A stretch of DNA of 64,000 bases from Paractinoplanes pyxinae (GCF_026626335.1 NZ_JAPNTZ010000005.1:310001-374000); one strand, 5' to 3'; shown: positions 41,455 through 51,826, numbered from the stretch's first letter. Notes: generated from the sequence alone by a model not told the origin. Numbers and translations are program-made.

Positions 41455-42678
41455 CTAGACGCTCTCGCGCGCGTTATCGCCCCGCGTGGTGCGCGGCGCG
41501 GCACTCTGGGTGTGCGGCAAATGAGATGCATCGATCCGCGCGGCGAGCCGGCGGCCGAGGGCCTGCCCCGGTTGTTCCACGATGCGGTAGCCGATCGCGG
41601 CCAAGGTCAAGACAATTATTACGTACGCGACCCCGGCCGCAACCCTGGTCGGGAGCCCCTGAGTCCCGAGATCCGGGACGAGGCGCGGGATCATGAAGAG
41701 CACGACGACGTGCAGCAGGTACAGCGAGTAGCTGATCCGCCCGAGCCACGTGAGCCCCTGCGGCATCGCGCGCTTGCGAAAAACGTACGCCAAAAGGAAT
41801 GTCGCCACGACCGCGAGCGCCGTGCCGAGCCCTTGATCGCCGATGAGAGCCCCCGTCACGACGACGAGCGCGAGAACGGCCGGGACGTCCCCGATCTGCC
41901 TGTGCTGCCACCGATAGATCACCGTGCCCGCGAACATGACCGCCAGCAACAGCAGGCCCTGCGCCGACGAGCGGACCGTACTGCCCGGCCCGGCGTGCCC
42001 GTTCAGGGCCGGCAGCAACACGAACGCGATCCCGATGGCCCCCGCCGCCAGACCCTTGACCTGCCAGATCAAGGTCAACCCCACCACCAGCACCAGTACG
42101 GCGGCCAGCAGGCGACGGTCGGACCAGGAGTTCCCGGTCGACGACTCCGGCAGATACGCCCCGCCCAGCCCCGCCACCAGCCCCAGCCCGGCCGCGTACC
42201 AGGCGCTGTGCCGATGCGCCCGGGCGGCGAACAGCCCCGCCACCACCAGGTAGAACACCATCTCGTAGGACAGCGTCCAGAACACCCGCACGACCCCGCG
42301 CACCCCGACCAGGTCGGGCATCATCGTGATGTGCGCGAGCACGCCGGCCCCGGTCTCGGCCCGCAACGACGCCTGCCAATGCAGCAGCCCGGCCGCCGCC
42401 AGCAGCGCGAACAGGCCGATGGTGACCAGGTAGGCCGGGTAGATCCGGCACAGCCGGCCGATCCAGAACCGCCGCAGCGATCCGTGCCGCTCCAGCGACA
42501 TCGGGATCACGTACCCGCTGACCAGGAAGAACAGCAGCACCGCGTACTTGCCCAAGTCGATCTGCCGCATGACCGCCAGGTGCGCCTCGTCGCCGATCAC
42601 CTGCGGGCTCAGGTGGAACAGCACGACGGTGATCGCGGCCAGCCCGCGCAGGGCATCGAGCCAGTCCAGGCGCCTCAT
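41455..42678 (-). CDS. Acyltransferase 3 (OafA/YrhL-type) membrane protein
   Basis: A 407-aa protein with about ten membrane segments. It opens [24 protein letters not shown], with the conserved His in VLFHLS and Arg in LDALRG, then [17 protein letters not shown] and [17 protein letters not shown]. Members O-acylate sugars, peptidoglycan or lipids at the membrane. It sits between dop and mpa on the same strand, an unusual insertion into the Pup gene order, and is cut off from mpa by a strong terminator. Local base usage is not obviously foreign. Confidence 0.92.
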   Translation of the reverse strand: MRRLDWLDALRGLAAITVVLFHLSPQVIGDEAHLAVMRQIDLGKYAVLLFFLVSGYVIPMSLERHGSLRRFWIGRLCRIYPAYLVTIGLFALLAAAGLLHWQASLRAETGAGVLAHITMMPDLVGVRGVVRVFWTLSYEMVFYLVVAGLFAARAHRHSAWYAAGLGLVAGLGGAYLPESSTGNSWSDRRLLAAVLVLVVGLTLIWQVKGLAAGAIGIAFVLLPALNGHAGPGSTVRSSAQGLLLLAVMFAGTVIYRWQHRQIGDVPAVLALVVVTGALIGDQGLGTALAVVATFLLAYVFRKRAMPQGLTWLGRISYSLYLLHVVVLFMIPRLVPDLGTQGLPTRVAAGVAYVIIVLTLAAIGYRIVEQPGQALGRRLAARIDASHLPHTQSAAPRTTRGDNARESV

Positions 42679-42692
42679 GCGGGGTCAAACGA

Positions 42693-42727
42693 AAGCGCGG
42701 GCCGGGGGAAACCCCCGGCCCGCGCTT
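42693..42727 (-). terminator. Strong 16-bp hairpin terminator after mpa
   Basis: AAGCGCGGGCCGGGGG (42693-42708) and CCCCCGGCCCGCGCTT (42712-42727) pair perfectly around an AAA loop, 11 bp after the mpa stop (42739). It is the strongest hairpin in the window and separates mpa from the acyltransferase gene, whose start is at 42678. Confidence 0.8.
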
Positions 42728-42738
42728 CGAAATGCCTG

Positions 42739-44520
42739 TTACAGGTACTGACCGGTGTTGCTGGCCGTCTCGATGGAGCGGCCGGCCTCGGCGCCCTTGC
42801 CGCCGGAGACGAGCGTGCGGATGTAGACGATCCGCTCGCCCTTCTTGCCGGAGATGCGGGCCCAGTCGTCGGGGTTGGTGGTGTTGGGGAGGTCCTCGTT
42901 CTCGCGGAACTCGTCGACGCAGCTGTCGAGCAGGTGCTGCAGGCGCAGCCCCTTCTTGCCGGAGGTGAGGAACTCCTTGATGGCCATCTTCTTGCCGCGG
43001 TCGACGATGTTCTGGATCATCGCGCCCGAGTTGAAGTCCTTGAAGTACAGGACCTCCTTGTCACCGTTGGCGTAGGTGACCTCGAGGAAGCGGTTCTCCT
43101 CGGACTCGGTGTACATCCGGAGCACGACCGCCTCGATCATCGCGGCCACCGTGACGTCGCGGTCGTTGCCGTGCTCGTTGAGGTCTTCGCTGCTCAGCGG
43201 CAGGTCGGACAGGATGTACTTGCCGAAGATGTCCTTCGCGGCCTCGGCGTCCGGACGCTCGATCTTGATCTTCACGTCGAGACGGCCGGGGCGCAGGATG
43301 GCCGGGTCGATCATGTCTTCCCGGTTGGAGGCGCCGATCACGATGACGTTCTCGAGGCCCTCGACGCCGTCGATCTCGCTGAGGAGCTGGGGAACGATCG
43401 TGTTCTCGACGTCGCTGGAGACGCCGGAGCCACGGGTGCGGAAGATCGAGTCCATCTCGTCGAAGAACACGATCACCGGGGTGCCCTCGCCGGCCTTCTC
43501 CCGAGCCCGCTGGAAGACCAGGCGGATGTGCCGCTCGGTCTCACCCACGTACTTGTTGAGCAGTTCCGGGCCCTTGATGTTGAGGAAGTAGCTGGTGTGC
43601 TTCTCTTCCCCGCGCCGCTCGGCGATCTTCTTCGCCAGCGAGTTGGCGACCGCCTTGGCGATCAGGGTCTTGCCACAGCCGGGCGGGCCGTAGAGCAGGA
43701 TGCCCTTCGGCGGGCGCAGCTGGTGCTCCCGGAACAGGTCGGCGTGCAGGAAGGGCAGCTCGACCGCGTCGCGGATCTGCTCGATCTGCGAGTGCAGGCC
43801 GCCGATGTCGGTGTAGTCGACGTCGGGGACCTCTTCGAGGACGAGCTCTTCCACCTCGCTCTTGGGGATCCGCTCGTAGGCGTAGGCCGACCGCGGCTCG
43901 ATCATGAGCGAGTCGCCGGCCCGCAGCTTGCCGATCTCGAGCGAGTCGGCCAGGAAGACGATCCGCTCCTCGTCGGCGTGCGAGACGACCAGGGCCCGGT
44001 CGCCGCGTTCGCCGTCGGGGCCCAGCAGGACCTCCTTCAGCGTCACGACCTCGCCGCTGCGTTCGAAGCCGAACGCGTCGACGACGTTGAGCGCGTCGTT
44101 GAGCAGGACCTCCTGCCCGCGCTGCAGTTCCTCGACCTCGAGGGACGGCGAGACCGCCACGCGGAGCTTGCGGCCGCCGGTGAAGACATCGACGGTGCCG
44201 TCCTCGTGGGCGGTCAGGAAAACGCCGTAGCCGCTGGGCGGCTGGGCGAGCCGGTCAATCTCTTCCTTGAGAGTGACGATCTGGGCCCGGGCTTCCTTCA
44301 AGGTCGCCACGAGCCGGTCGTTGTTCTCGGTCAGTCGGGCCAGCTGCGCCTGCGTTGCCGCGAGCCGTTCCTCGAGCTGCCGGACGTGTCGTGGGCTTTC
44401 GGTCAACTTCCGCCGCACAAGAGCGAGTTCCTCCTGAAGGAACGCGACCTGGCTGGAGAGATCGTTGGCCTCTTTTTCCCAACGTGCGGCGCGGTTGTCC
44501 GCCTCGTCGCTGCGTGCCAC
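42739..44520 (-). CDS. mpa: Proteasome-activating AAA+ ATPase Mpa/ARC
   Basis: A 593-aa hexameric unfoldase. Residues about 10-95 are the coiled coil that captures Pup. Two OB domains follow ([22 protein letters not shown] and [20 protein letters not shown]). The AAA+ module has Walker [19 protein letters not shown], Walker [17 protein letters not shown] and the Arg-finger region [14 protein letters not shown]. The extreme C-terminus QYL is the motif that docks into PrcA pockets and opens the gate. It moves tagged proteins into PrcAB. Confidence 0.97.
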   Translation of the reverse strand: MARSDEADNRAARWEKEANDLSSQVAFLQEELALVRRKLTESPRHVRQLEERLAATQAQLARLTENNDRLVATLKEARAQIVTLKEEIDRLAQPPSGYGVFLTAHEDGTVDVFTGGRKLRVAVSPSLEVEELQRGQEVLLNDALNVVDAFGFERSGEVVTLKEVLLGPDGERGDRALVVSHADEERIVFLADSLEIGKLRAGDSLMIEPRSAYAYERIPKSEVEELVLEEVPDVDYTDIGGLHSQIEQIRDAVELPFLHADLFREHQLRPPKGILLYGPPGCGKTLIAKAVANSLAKKIAERRGEEKHTSYFLNIKGPELLNKYVGETERHIRLVFQRAREKAGEGTPVIVFFDEMDSIFRTRGSGVSSDVENTIVPQLLSEIDGVEGLENVIVIGASNREDMIDPAILRPGRLDVKIKIERPDAEAAKDIFGKYILSDLPLSSEDLNEHGNDRDVTVAAMIEAVVLRMYTESEENRFLEVTYANGDKEVLYFKDFNSGAMIQNIVDRGKKMAIKEFLTSGKKGLRLQHLLDSCVDEFRENEDLPNTTNPDDWARISGKKGERIVYIRTLVSGGKGAEAGRSIETASNTGQYL

Positions 44521-44858
44521 GTCCCACCTCCCCGGGGGCTCGAACGTCTTGGGATAACACTAGCCGCTGCGGACCGGATTTCGACCCATGCAACACCCTC
44601 GTCACCGAGTCTTGATCCATTCGGCCGGTGTGCGCAAGGAGTTTGTCGGGGGGTTCCGGTACGGTCGGCGGCTTCCCTTCGGCCGCCGCGCCGGATTGGG
44701 GGCCATCAACCCCCAGGCCAGGAGCTTTGCATCAGTACGGGTCACCGGAAACGGGCGCTTGCGGCGCACACGGGAGCCGTTCCCCCGAAAGGCGACAAGC
44801 GTCGATGACGACGGCGGAAACTCCGAAAAAGTCACACGCGCGAAACCTGTGTCGCAGC
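44521..44858. other. 338-bp spacer upstream of mpa with two strong hairpins
   Basis: I see no gene here. CGGCGGC (44666-44672) pairs with GCCGCCG (44682-44688), and TGGGGG (44697-44702) pairs with CCCCCA (44710-44715), so two hairpins lie 8 bp apart. The rest is unstructured to the eye. The spacer must hold the mpa promoter (minus strand) and the end of the upstream gene's transcript. A regulatory leader is possible but no known riboswitch pattern is recognised. Confidence 0.5.
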
Positions 44859-45449
44859 CTACAAAGTGGGGCGCCCCACCAAGGAAGCCACCACGCGCGA
44901 GAACTCCTCGAGCCGCGCGATCTGCCCCGGACCCCCGTCGTCGAGGGTCTTGCCGAAGCGCAGCGCGTCGTGGCGGATGGTCGCGCGCGACTCCCCCTCG
45001 TCCATGCCGGGCGGCGGCACCGCGTCGTCCACCGAGCTCAGCAGCAGGTAGACGTCGATGCTGTCGACCCGCGCCTGGCCGTTGGAGGTACGGGTCAGCC
45101 GCCGCCGGCAGCCCACCTCGGTCACCGTGGAGAGCGGCACCACGCGCAGCGACGAGGTCATCGAGCCGACCGGGCCGTCGCCGGGCGCGACGTCCTCGCC
45201 GTGCCAGAGCACCAGGCGGCTGCCGTCGCAGATCACGACCTCTTGCCAGACGCCGTTGACCTCGTTGACGAAGCGCTCGAGCGTGAAGCACAGCACCGAG
45301 GCGCCGCGCAGCACGCCGAACAGCGCGTCCAGAGCCACCTCGGGGTCGCGCAGGTAGGCGCGGGCAGCCGAGTCGAGATCCTGGTAAGGCGACCAGTCCG
45401 GGAAGACCGCCGGCATCTCGTTGCTGCCGCCGAACGGCGGTGAACTCAT
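44859..45449 (-). CDS. Conserved hypothetical protein (possibly DUF5998-like)
   Basis: A 196-aa protein without signal or membrane segments. It has a beta-rich middle (ASVLCFTLERFVNEVNGVWQ, EVVICDGSRLVLWHGEDVAP, SLRVVPLSTVTEVGCRRRL) reminiscent of PH-like/DUF5998 folds of actinobacteria, and a helical C-terminus (ALRFGKTLDDGGPGQIARLE). I cannot assign a function. ATG 45449 is taken as the start; an upstream in-frame GTG (45482) is possible. It lies between trmI and mpa on the same strand, a position filled by a similar small gene in related genomes (recollection). Confidence 0.72.
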   Translation of the reverse strand: MSSPPFGGSNEMPAVFPDWSPYQDLDSAARAYLRDPEVALDALFGVLRGASVLCFTLERFVNEVNGVWQEVVICDGSRLVLWHGEDVAPGDGPVGSMTSSLRVVPLSTVTEVGCRRRLTRTSNGQARVDSIDVYLLLSSVDDAVPPPGMDEGESRATIRHDALRFGKTLDDGGPGQIARLEEFSRVVASLVGRPTL

Positions 45450-45542
45450 CGCGCCCACCCGATCCTCCCCGAGCCGTGCCACTGCCGAACTGGAAGCTAC
45501 CCGAACGCCGAGCGCCGCGTCACATCCACGAGCCAGGAGGCG

Positions 45543-47692
<2,150 letters not shown>

Positions 47693-47767
47693 GCCGTCGA
47701 TGCTACGGAGTCGCCCTGGGAACTCCCGGAGCGCGTTTTGTCGTACCCCTGCCCTAGCCTTTCCGGT

Positions 47768-48889
47768 ATGACAGCACCGACGGTCTCCCCCGCTGACTCC
47801 CCGGCCCCGCACACGGGTCCCTCGCTGTCACCGTCGCGCGCGGCCGATTTCAAGACGTGCCCGCTGCTGTTCCGCTTCCGCACGATCGACCGCCTGCCCG
47901 AGCAACCCACCGCCGATCAGGTACGGGGAACTCTGGTCCACGCCGTCCTCGAGGCGCTGTTCGACCTGCCCGCCGCCGAGCGGACGCCGGAGGCCGCCGC
48001 CGCCCTGGTCGCCCCCTCCTGGCAGCGCCTGCTCGCCGACGAGCCCGAGCTGGCCGAAATCTTCGCCGCCGCCACCGAGCCCCCTTCTCTGCTCGACGCG
48101 GCCGGCCGCCCGATCGACACTGCCGCCTCCCCCGGCCTGGCCACAGGTGCCTCCGGGGCTTCCGTCCATCCCGCCGCGGCCTCCGCCGACCTCGCCGCGA
48201 CTTCCGCCGACCTCGCCGCGACTTCCGCTGGCCTCGCCGCGGCCTTCGTCGACCCCGCGGCCGCTGACGCCGAGGCCGACGCGACGGGTGGCGTCGGCCC
48301 CGATGCCGGCGAGCAGGCCCGCCTGGCCGCGTTCCTGGCCGGCGCGCAGGCTTTGCTGCCCGGCTACTTCGCGGTGGAAGACCCGAGCCGCCTCGAACCG
48401 GCCGAGCGCGAGACCCTGGTGTCCACCCTGGTCGACGACGAGCTGCTGATCCGCGGCTACATCGACCGCCTGGACGTCTCCCCCACCGGCGACCTGCGCG
48501 TGGTCGACTACAAAACCGGCGGCGCCCCGCGCGAAGCGTTCGAGGGCCGCGCCCTGTTCCAGCTGAAGTTCTACGCCCTGGTCCTGTGGCGCACCCGCGG
48601 CGTCGTCCCCCGTGTGCTGCGGTTGGTCTACCTGAAGGACGCCGAGGTCTGCGACTACAGCCCCGACGCCGAAGAGCTGGAACGCTTCGAACGCACCCTG
48701 GTCGCCCTCTCCCAGGCCATCGAGCGGGCCAAGCACGAGCAGACCTTCCTGCCCAAGCGCAGCCGCCTGTGCGCCTGGTGCAGCCACCAGGCTTTCTGCC
48801 CCGAGTTCGGCGGCACTCCCCCGCCGTACCCCACCACCTCCGACGACCTGCTCCAGCCCACCCCCACCGACGACGACCGTCTGGCCTGA
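47768..48889 (+). CDS. RecB-family Fe-S nuclease (PD-(D/E)XK)
   Basis: A 373-aa nuclease resembling the AddB/RecB C-terminal domain. Motifs are SPSRAADFKTCPLLFRFR (first Cys), a GTLVHAVLEALFD helix, LLIRGYIDRLDVSPTGDLRVVDYKTG (catalytic D-x-n-D-Y-K) and RSRLCAWCSHQAFCPEF, whose three Cys join the first to bind a 4Fe-4S cluster. An insertion (residues about 115-180) is Ala-rich and holds three S-A-D-L-A-A-T-type repeats from 21-bp DNA repeats. The helicase partner is absent. It is divergent from the M50 gene. Confidence 0.92.
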   Translation: MTAPTVSPADSPAPHTGPSLSPSRAADFKTCPLLFRFRTIDRLPEQPTADQVRGTLVHAVLEALFDLPAAERTPEAAAALVAPSWQRLLADEPELAEIFAAATEPPSLLDAAGRPIDTAASPGLATGASGASVHPAAASADLAATSADLAATSAGLAAAFVDPAAADAEADATGGVGPDAGEQARLAAFLAGAQALLPGYFAVEDPSRLEPAERETLVSTLVDDELLIRGYIDRLDVSPTGDLRVVDYKTGGAPREAFEGRALFQLKFYALVLWRTRGVVPRVLRLVYLKDAEVCDYSPDAEELERFERTLVALSQAIERAKHEQTFLPKRSRLCAWCSHQAFCPEFGGTPPPYPTTSDDLLQPTPTDDDRLA

Positions 48890-48898
48890 CCGCGCCCC

Positions 48899-49190
48899 GC
48901 CGCAGGCCCGATCTGGGTTGCGGGCCGTCGTGCCCGGACCAGGCTGCGAGCCCGCACCGAGGTCCGAGCCAGCCCCATGACCGAGGTGGGCAGCCGCGTT
49001 ACCGGGCCGATGGGCGGGCCGCCGCGCGCTGCCCTTTTCGCCGCAAGCCCGACCCGGGTTGCGGGCCGTCGTGACCGGACCAGGTGCGAGCCTGCGCCGC
49101 GGTGCGAGCCCGCCCCGTGACCGAGGTGGCCGCCGCGTGACCGGGCCGATCGGCGGGCCGCCGCGCGCCGCCCTTTTCGCCGCAGGCCCT
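48899..49190. repeat. Tandem duplication of a 140-bp intergenic unit
   Basis: Copy 1 is 48899-49039 (141 bp) and copy 2 is 49040-49178 (139 bp). Both open GCCGCA(G/A)GCCCG, share GGGTTGCGGGCCGTCGTG, GACCGAGGTG and GGGCCGCCGCGCGC, and end CCCTTTTC. A truncated third copy (GCCGCAGGCCCT) begins at 49179. It fills the spacer between the nuclease and the response regulator; no gene is seen in it. Confidence 0.88.
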
Positions 49191-49231
49191 AAGGTTGCCG
49201 CCATGGCTCGCACCCGCCTACCGGCTCTCCG

Positions 49232-50026
49232 GTGACCCCGTCCGGCCCGCTCGGGGGTCCTCAGCCGGCAGCGCCGCGCCCGCTGCGCGTCCTGCTGGCC
49301 GACGCGGCCCCCATGCAGCGCTCGGGGCTGCGCGCCATCCTGACGGCAGGCAGCGCTTCGCCGGCCGTCGGCCGGGACGGCGGCGCAACGGCGGGCGGTG
49401 GCCACGTCGGCGGCCTGGCTACCGGCGGGGCGGCGGACGACGAGATCGTGGTGGCGGGCGAGACCGGCGACGGCGGCGAGGCGGTCGACCTGGCCCGGCG
49501 CCTGCTGCCCGACGTGCTGATCACCGACCTGGCCCTCCCCCGCGTGGACGGCCTGGGCGTCACGCGCGCGGTGTCCGAGGCGGGCCTGCCCGTGCGGGTG
49601 CTCGTCCTCAACGACCACGACACCGACGAGGACGTGCTGGCCGCGATCGCCGCCGGAGCGGCCGGCTACCTCAGCAAGGACGCCCCGGCCGATGAACTCG
49701 TGGCCGCCGTCCGGGCGGTCGCCACCGGCGGCGCCGTCATCACGCCCGCGGTGCTGGCCCGCATCCTCACCCGCGTCGCCGAGGCCCTGCCCGCTCCCGA
49801 GACCACCACCTCGTCCAAGCTGGACACCCTGACCGACCGCGAACGCGAGGTCCTGGTCCACGTGGCCCGCGGCCACTCGAACGCCGAGATCGCCGCCGCT
49901 CTGCAAGTCAGCGAGACCACGATCAAAACCCACGTCGGCCACGTCCTGACCAAGCTCCGCCTGCGGGACCGCACCCAGGCCGTCGTCCTCGCCTACGAAA
50001 CCGGCCTGGTCAAGCCCGGCGCCTGA
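49232..50026 (+). CDS. NarL/LuxR-family response regulator (atypical receiver)
   Basis: A 264-aa regulator. The receiver (residues 17-150) has phosphoacceptor Asp99 (VLITDLALPRVDG) and the conserved Lys in GYLSKDAPADEL. The acidic pair that binds Mg is degenerate (LLADAAPMQ instead of D-D). A Gly/Ala-rich insertion of about 30 residues splits helix 1 from strand 2. The C-terminal LuxR helix-turn-helix is intact (LTDREREVLVHVARGHSNAEIAAALQVSETTIKTHVGHVL). No histidine kinase is nearby, so it may be an orphan. The final 20 codons and stop are repeated twice more downstream. Confidence 0.9.
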   Translation: MTPSGPLGGPQPAAPRPLRVLLADAAPMQRSGLRAILTAGSASPAVGRDGGATAGGGHVGGLATGGAADDEIVVAGETGDGGEAVDLARRLLPDVLITDLALPRVDGLGVTRAVSEAGLPVRVLVLNDHDTDEDVLAAIAAGAAGYLSKDAPADELVAAVRAVATGGAVITPAVLARILTRVAEALPAPETTTSSKLDTLTDREREVLVHVARGHSNAEIAAALQVSETTIKTHVGHVLTKLRLRDRTQAVVLAYETGLVKPGA

Positions 50027-50170
50027 CGGCCGGCGACAGCGCCCAAGCCGTCGTCCTCACCTACGAAACCGGCCTGGTCAAACCCGGCGCCTGACGGCCG
50101 GCGACCGCACCCAAGCCGTCGCCCTCGCCTACGAAACCGGCCTCGTCAAACCCGGCGCCTGACGGCCGGC
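49967..50170 (+). repeat. Three 68-bp tandem copies of the response-regulator 3' end
   Basis: Units 49967-50034, 50035-50102 and 50103-50170 are each 68 bp and about 90% identical. All carry GCCTACGAAACCGGCCT or a close variant and end GGCGCCTGACGGCCGGC, stop TGA included. The first copy codes for the real C-terminus (TQAVVLAYETGLVKPGA). The others lie after the stop and, since 68 is not a multiple of three, are out of frame with it. Confidence 0.92.
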
Positions 50171-50223
50171 GCCGCAGGCCGGCGAGCGCATCGTGCGATC
50201 GCTCGCGTACCGGAGACAGGGAA

Positions 50224-50260
50224 GCGCCCCCGGAACGGCGGGTGCCGTGTCCGGGGGCGC
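50224..50260 (-). terminator. Long hairpin terminator of the DUF4097 operon
   Basis: GCGCCCCCGGA (50224-50234) pairs with TCCGGGGGCGC (50250-50260), and an inner ACGGC/GCCGT stem continues the helix. It lies 10 bp after the stop of the 47-aa gene (50271) on the minus strand and faces the end of the response-regulator repeats, so it could also stop plus-strand transcripts. Confidence 0.7.
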
Positions 50261-50270
50261 TGGGCCGGGA

Positions 50271-50414
50271 TCAGTCCTCGCGGCGCGGGTTGGGTGTCGG
50301 GCCGCGGCTGACCGGCCACTCGGGCGGGGTGAAGCGGTCACTGCGCTTGCGCAGGCCGGAGCGGAGGCGGCGGCGGACGGAGTTCTCGAGGCCGTAGCGG
50401 TTGTCGGGCAGCAT
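50271..50414 (-). CDS. Small basic 47-aa protein coupled to the DUF4097 gene
   Basis: It runs from ATG 50414 to TGA 50273-50271. The peptide is strongly basic (ENSVRRRLRSGLRKRSDRF) then Pro-rich (TPPEWPVSRGPTPNPRRED), with no membrane segment or Cys. The start lies one base after the stop of the upstream gene (TGAGATG), a hallmark of coupled translation, and a strong terminator follows. I do not recognise the family. It could be a small nucleic-acid- or membrane-surface-binding protein. Confidence 0.65.
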   Translation of the reverse strand: MLPDNRYGLENSVRRRLRSGLRKRSDRFTPPEWPVSRGPTPNPRRED

Positions 50415-50415
50415 C

Positions 50416-51225
50416 TCAGGCAGCCTTCCTGTCGGTGGCGCGGTGCAGGTGGATGTCTCCGCTGGCGGTGCGGATGGTCAGTTCGACGGCGGGGCCGTCG
50501 GAGGCGGGCGGGGCCGTCTCGGGCTGGGTCAGGTCGGTGATGGTTCGGCCGGAGGCGGTGCTGACGTCGAGCCAGACGCCGGCGCCGGGCTCGATGCCGA
50601 CCTGGACGTCGCCCGAGGCGGTCTTGATCAGGCTGCGGCCCTCGCGCAGGCGGCCGACCCGGACGTCGCCCGAGGCCGTCGAGACCAGGACGGCGCCGCC
50701 GGCCGCGTCGACGCGGACGTCACCGCTGGCCGACTTCGCGCTGACGTCACGGGTGACGTAACCGACGCGGATGTCGCCGGAGGCGACGCCGACGCGCAGC
50801 GACCCGCCGACGCGGCCGACGGCCAGGTCGCCGCTGGCGCTGTCCACGTCGCCGTCCCCGGTGATCTGGTCGATCTGGATGTCGGCCGAGGCGACGTCGA
50901 GCTTCACCGTCTGCCAGGCGCCGGTGGCGGCCACGTCGGCCGAGGCGCTCTTGCCGGCCAGCGAGCTGCCGGCGGGCACCCGGGCGGTGATGGCGAGCTT
51001 CGGCGTGCGCCGCAGCGTCCACGAGCTGCTCTGTTCGCCGATGACCAGGGTGTCGCCTTCGAGCAGCACCGGGGTCTTGTCGGCGGCCTCGCGGGAGCTG
51101 TCCTTGCCGTCCATCGGTTCGACGGTGACCTGGATGTCGTCGCGGTCCTCGGCGAGCAGGCGGACCACGCCGCTGCGGGCGTGCAGGGCCACCGTGACGG
51201 GCTGGGGGTGCTGGAACTCGTACAT
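50416..51225 (-). CDS. DUF4097 beta-strand-repeat protein
   Basis: A 269-aa protein made of repeated short beta strands. From residue 95 on it shows the recurrent SASGDxxV/TASGDxxV units (VDSASGDLAVGRVGG, VGVASGDIRVGYVTRD, AKSASGDVRVDAAGG, VSTASGDVRVGRLREG, IKTASGDVQVGIEPG) of DUF4097, expected to form a solenoid. It has no signal peptide or membrane helix, so it is probably cytoplasmic. It is often paired with small DNA-binding regulators in actinobacteria; here a ribbon-helix-helix gene is 82 bp upstream. Molecular role unknown. Confidence 0.9.
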   Translation of the reverse strand: MYEFQHPQPVTVALHARSGVVRLLAEDRDDIQVTVEPMDGKDSSREAADKTPVLLEGDTLVIGEQSSSWTLRRTPKLAITARVPAGSSLAGKSASADVAATGAWQTVKLDVASADIQIDQITGDGDVDSASGDLAVGRVGGSLRVGVASGDIRVGYVTRDVSAKSASGDVRVDAAGGAVLVSTASGDVRVGRLREGRSLIKTASGDVQVGIEPGAGVWLDVSTASGRTITDLTQPETAPPASDGPAVELTIRTASGDIHLHRATDRKAA

Positions 51226-51269
51226 GAGGGGTCTCTTTCCTGCCGTTTGCGGGCATGCCGATCAGGCTC

Positions 51270-51286
51270 GACCCTCACCGAGGGTC
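51270..51286. promoter_or_regulatory. GACCCTC-ACC-GAGGGTC inverted repeat
   Basis: A perfect 7-bp-arm dyad (51270-51286) in the 82-bp spacer before the DUF4097 gene. Its AGGGTC/GACCCT half-sites also form the centre of the 20-bp palindrome at 51887-51906, which suggests one regulator acts at both places. Confidence 0.5.
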
Positions 51287-51307
51287 AAGGTCAAGGGGTG
51301 GAACTGC

Positions 51308-51826
51308 TCAGGCCTGGAAGTAGCCGGTCACCCGCTTGGGGTTGCGGCCGGCCGGGCCGGGAAAGGGCGGCGGCGGGAACGGCGGCGGCATGGGCGTGTT
51401 GACGGCCGCGGTGACCGCCCGCACCAGCCAGGCGTTGACCGAGATGCCCTCGGCCGCCGCCGTCTGCTCGACGTGGGTCTTGAGCGATTCCGGCATCCGC
51501 AGGGTGAGCCGGGTCAGGTCGCCGTCGGGCGGCACCGGCGCCGCGGGCGCGGCCGGCGGAACCGGGGGTTCCGGCGGCTCGGGGGCGTGGTGGTTGACCA
51601 CCAGGTCGGCCTCGCGACCGCGCAGCCGCACTTCGACGCTGGCGTCGGGCAGCCGGGTGGTGATCTCGGCCGCCGCGTCGGACAGCGCCTCGAGCAGCGC
51701 CAGGCGGGCCGACGCTTCGAGTGAGTGCCCGAGCAGTTCGGCGGCCCGCGTGGTTTCGGGACCGGCCGGCGCCGCGGCGGCCGCGAGGTCTGCCCGGAGT
51801 GTTTCGAGGTACGGCGTCAAGTCCAT
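51308..51826 (-). CDS. Ribbon-helix-helix/HicB-type DNA-binding protein
   Basis: A 172-aa protein. The N-terminal half is helical with EALSDAAAEITTRLPDASVEVRLRGREADLVV. After a Pro-rich linker, residues 108-145 form an Arc/CopG ribbon-helix-helix motif (LTRLTLRMPESLKTHVEQTA, then EGISVNAWLVRAVTAAV). The end is rich in Pro (MPPPFPPPPFPGPAG) and finishes KRVTGYFQA. Such proteins dimerise through the ribbon and bind short palindromes, frequently their own promoter. It lies upstream of DUF4097 in the same direction, and the spacer before it is full of palindromes. Confidence 0.85.
   Translation of the reverse strand: MDLTPYLETLRADLAAAAAPAGPETTRAAELLGHSLEASARLALLEALSDAAAEITTRLPDASVEVRLRGREADLVVNHHAPEPPEPPVPPAAPAAPVPPDGDLTRLTLRMPESLKTHVEQTAAAEGISVNAWLVRAVTAAVNTPMPPPFPPPPFPGPAGRNPKRVTGYFQA

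Noticed and set aside
41512-44808. A 1098-residue open frame antisense to the acyltransferase and mpa
   Set aside because: It lies wholly opposite two well-supported genes, crosses a strong terminator and shows no domain; it is a GC-bias artefact.
44521-44858. A known riboswitch (for example cyclic di-AMP type) upstream of mpa
   Set aside because: The two hairpins do not fit the conserved cores I know, and neither neighbour is a usual target.
48899-49190. Insertion sequence remnant
   Set aside because: No terminal inverted repeats, no transposase frame and no target-site duplication; it is a simple tandem duplication.
50035-50170. Downstream copies of the response-regulator 3' end as a pseudogene or second gene
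   Set aside because: They contain only the last 20 codons and no start or upstream domain; they are tandem repeats, not a decayed gene.
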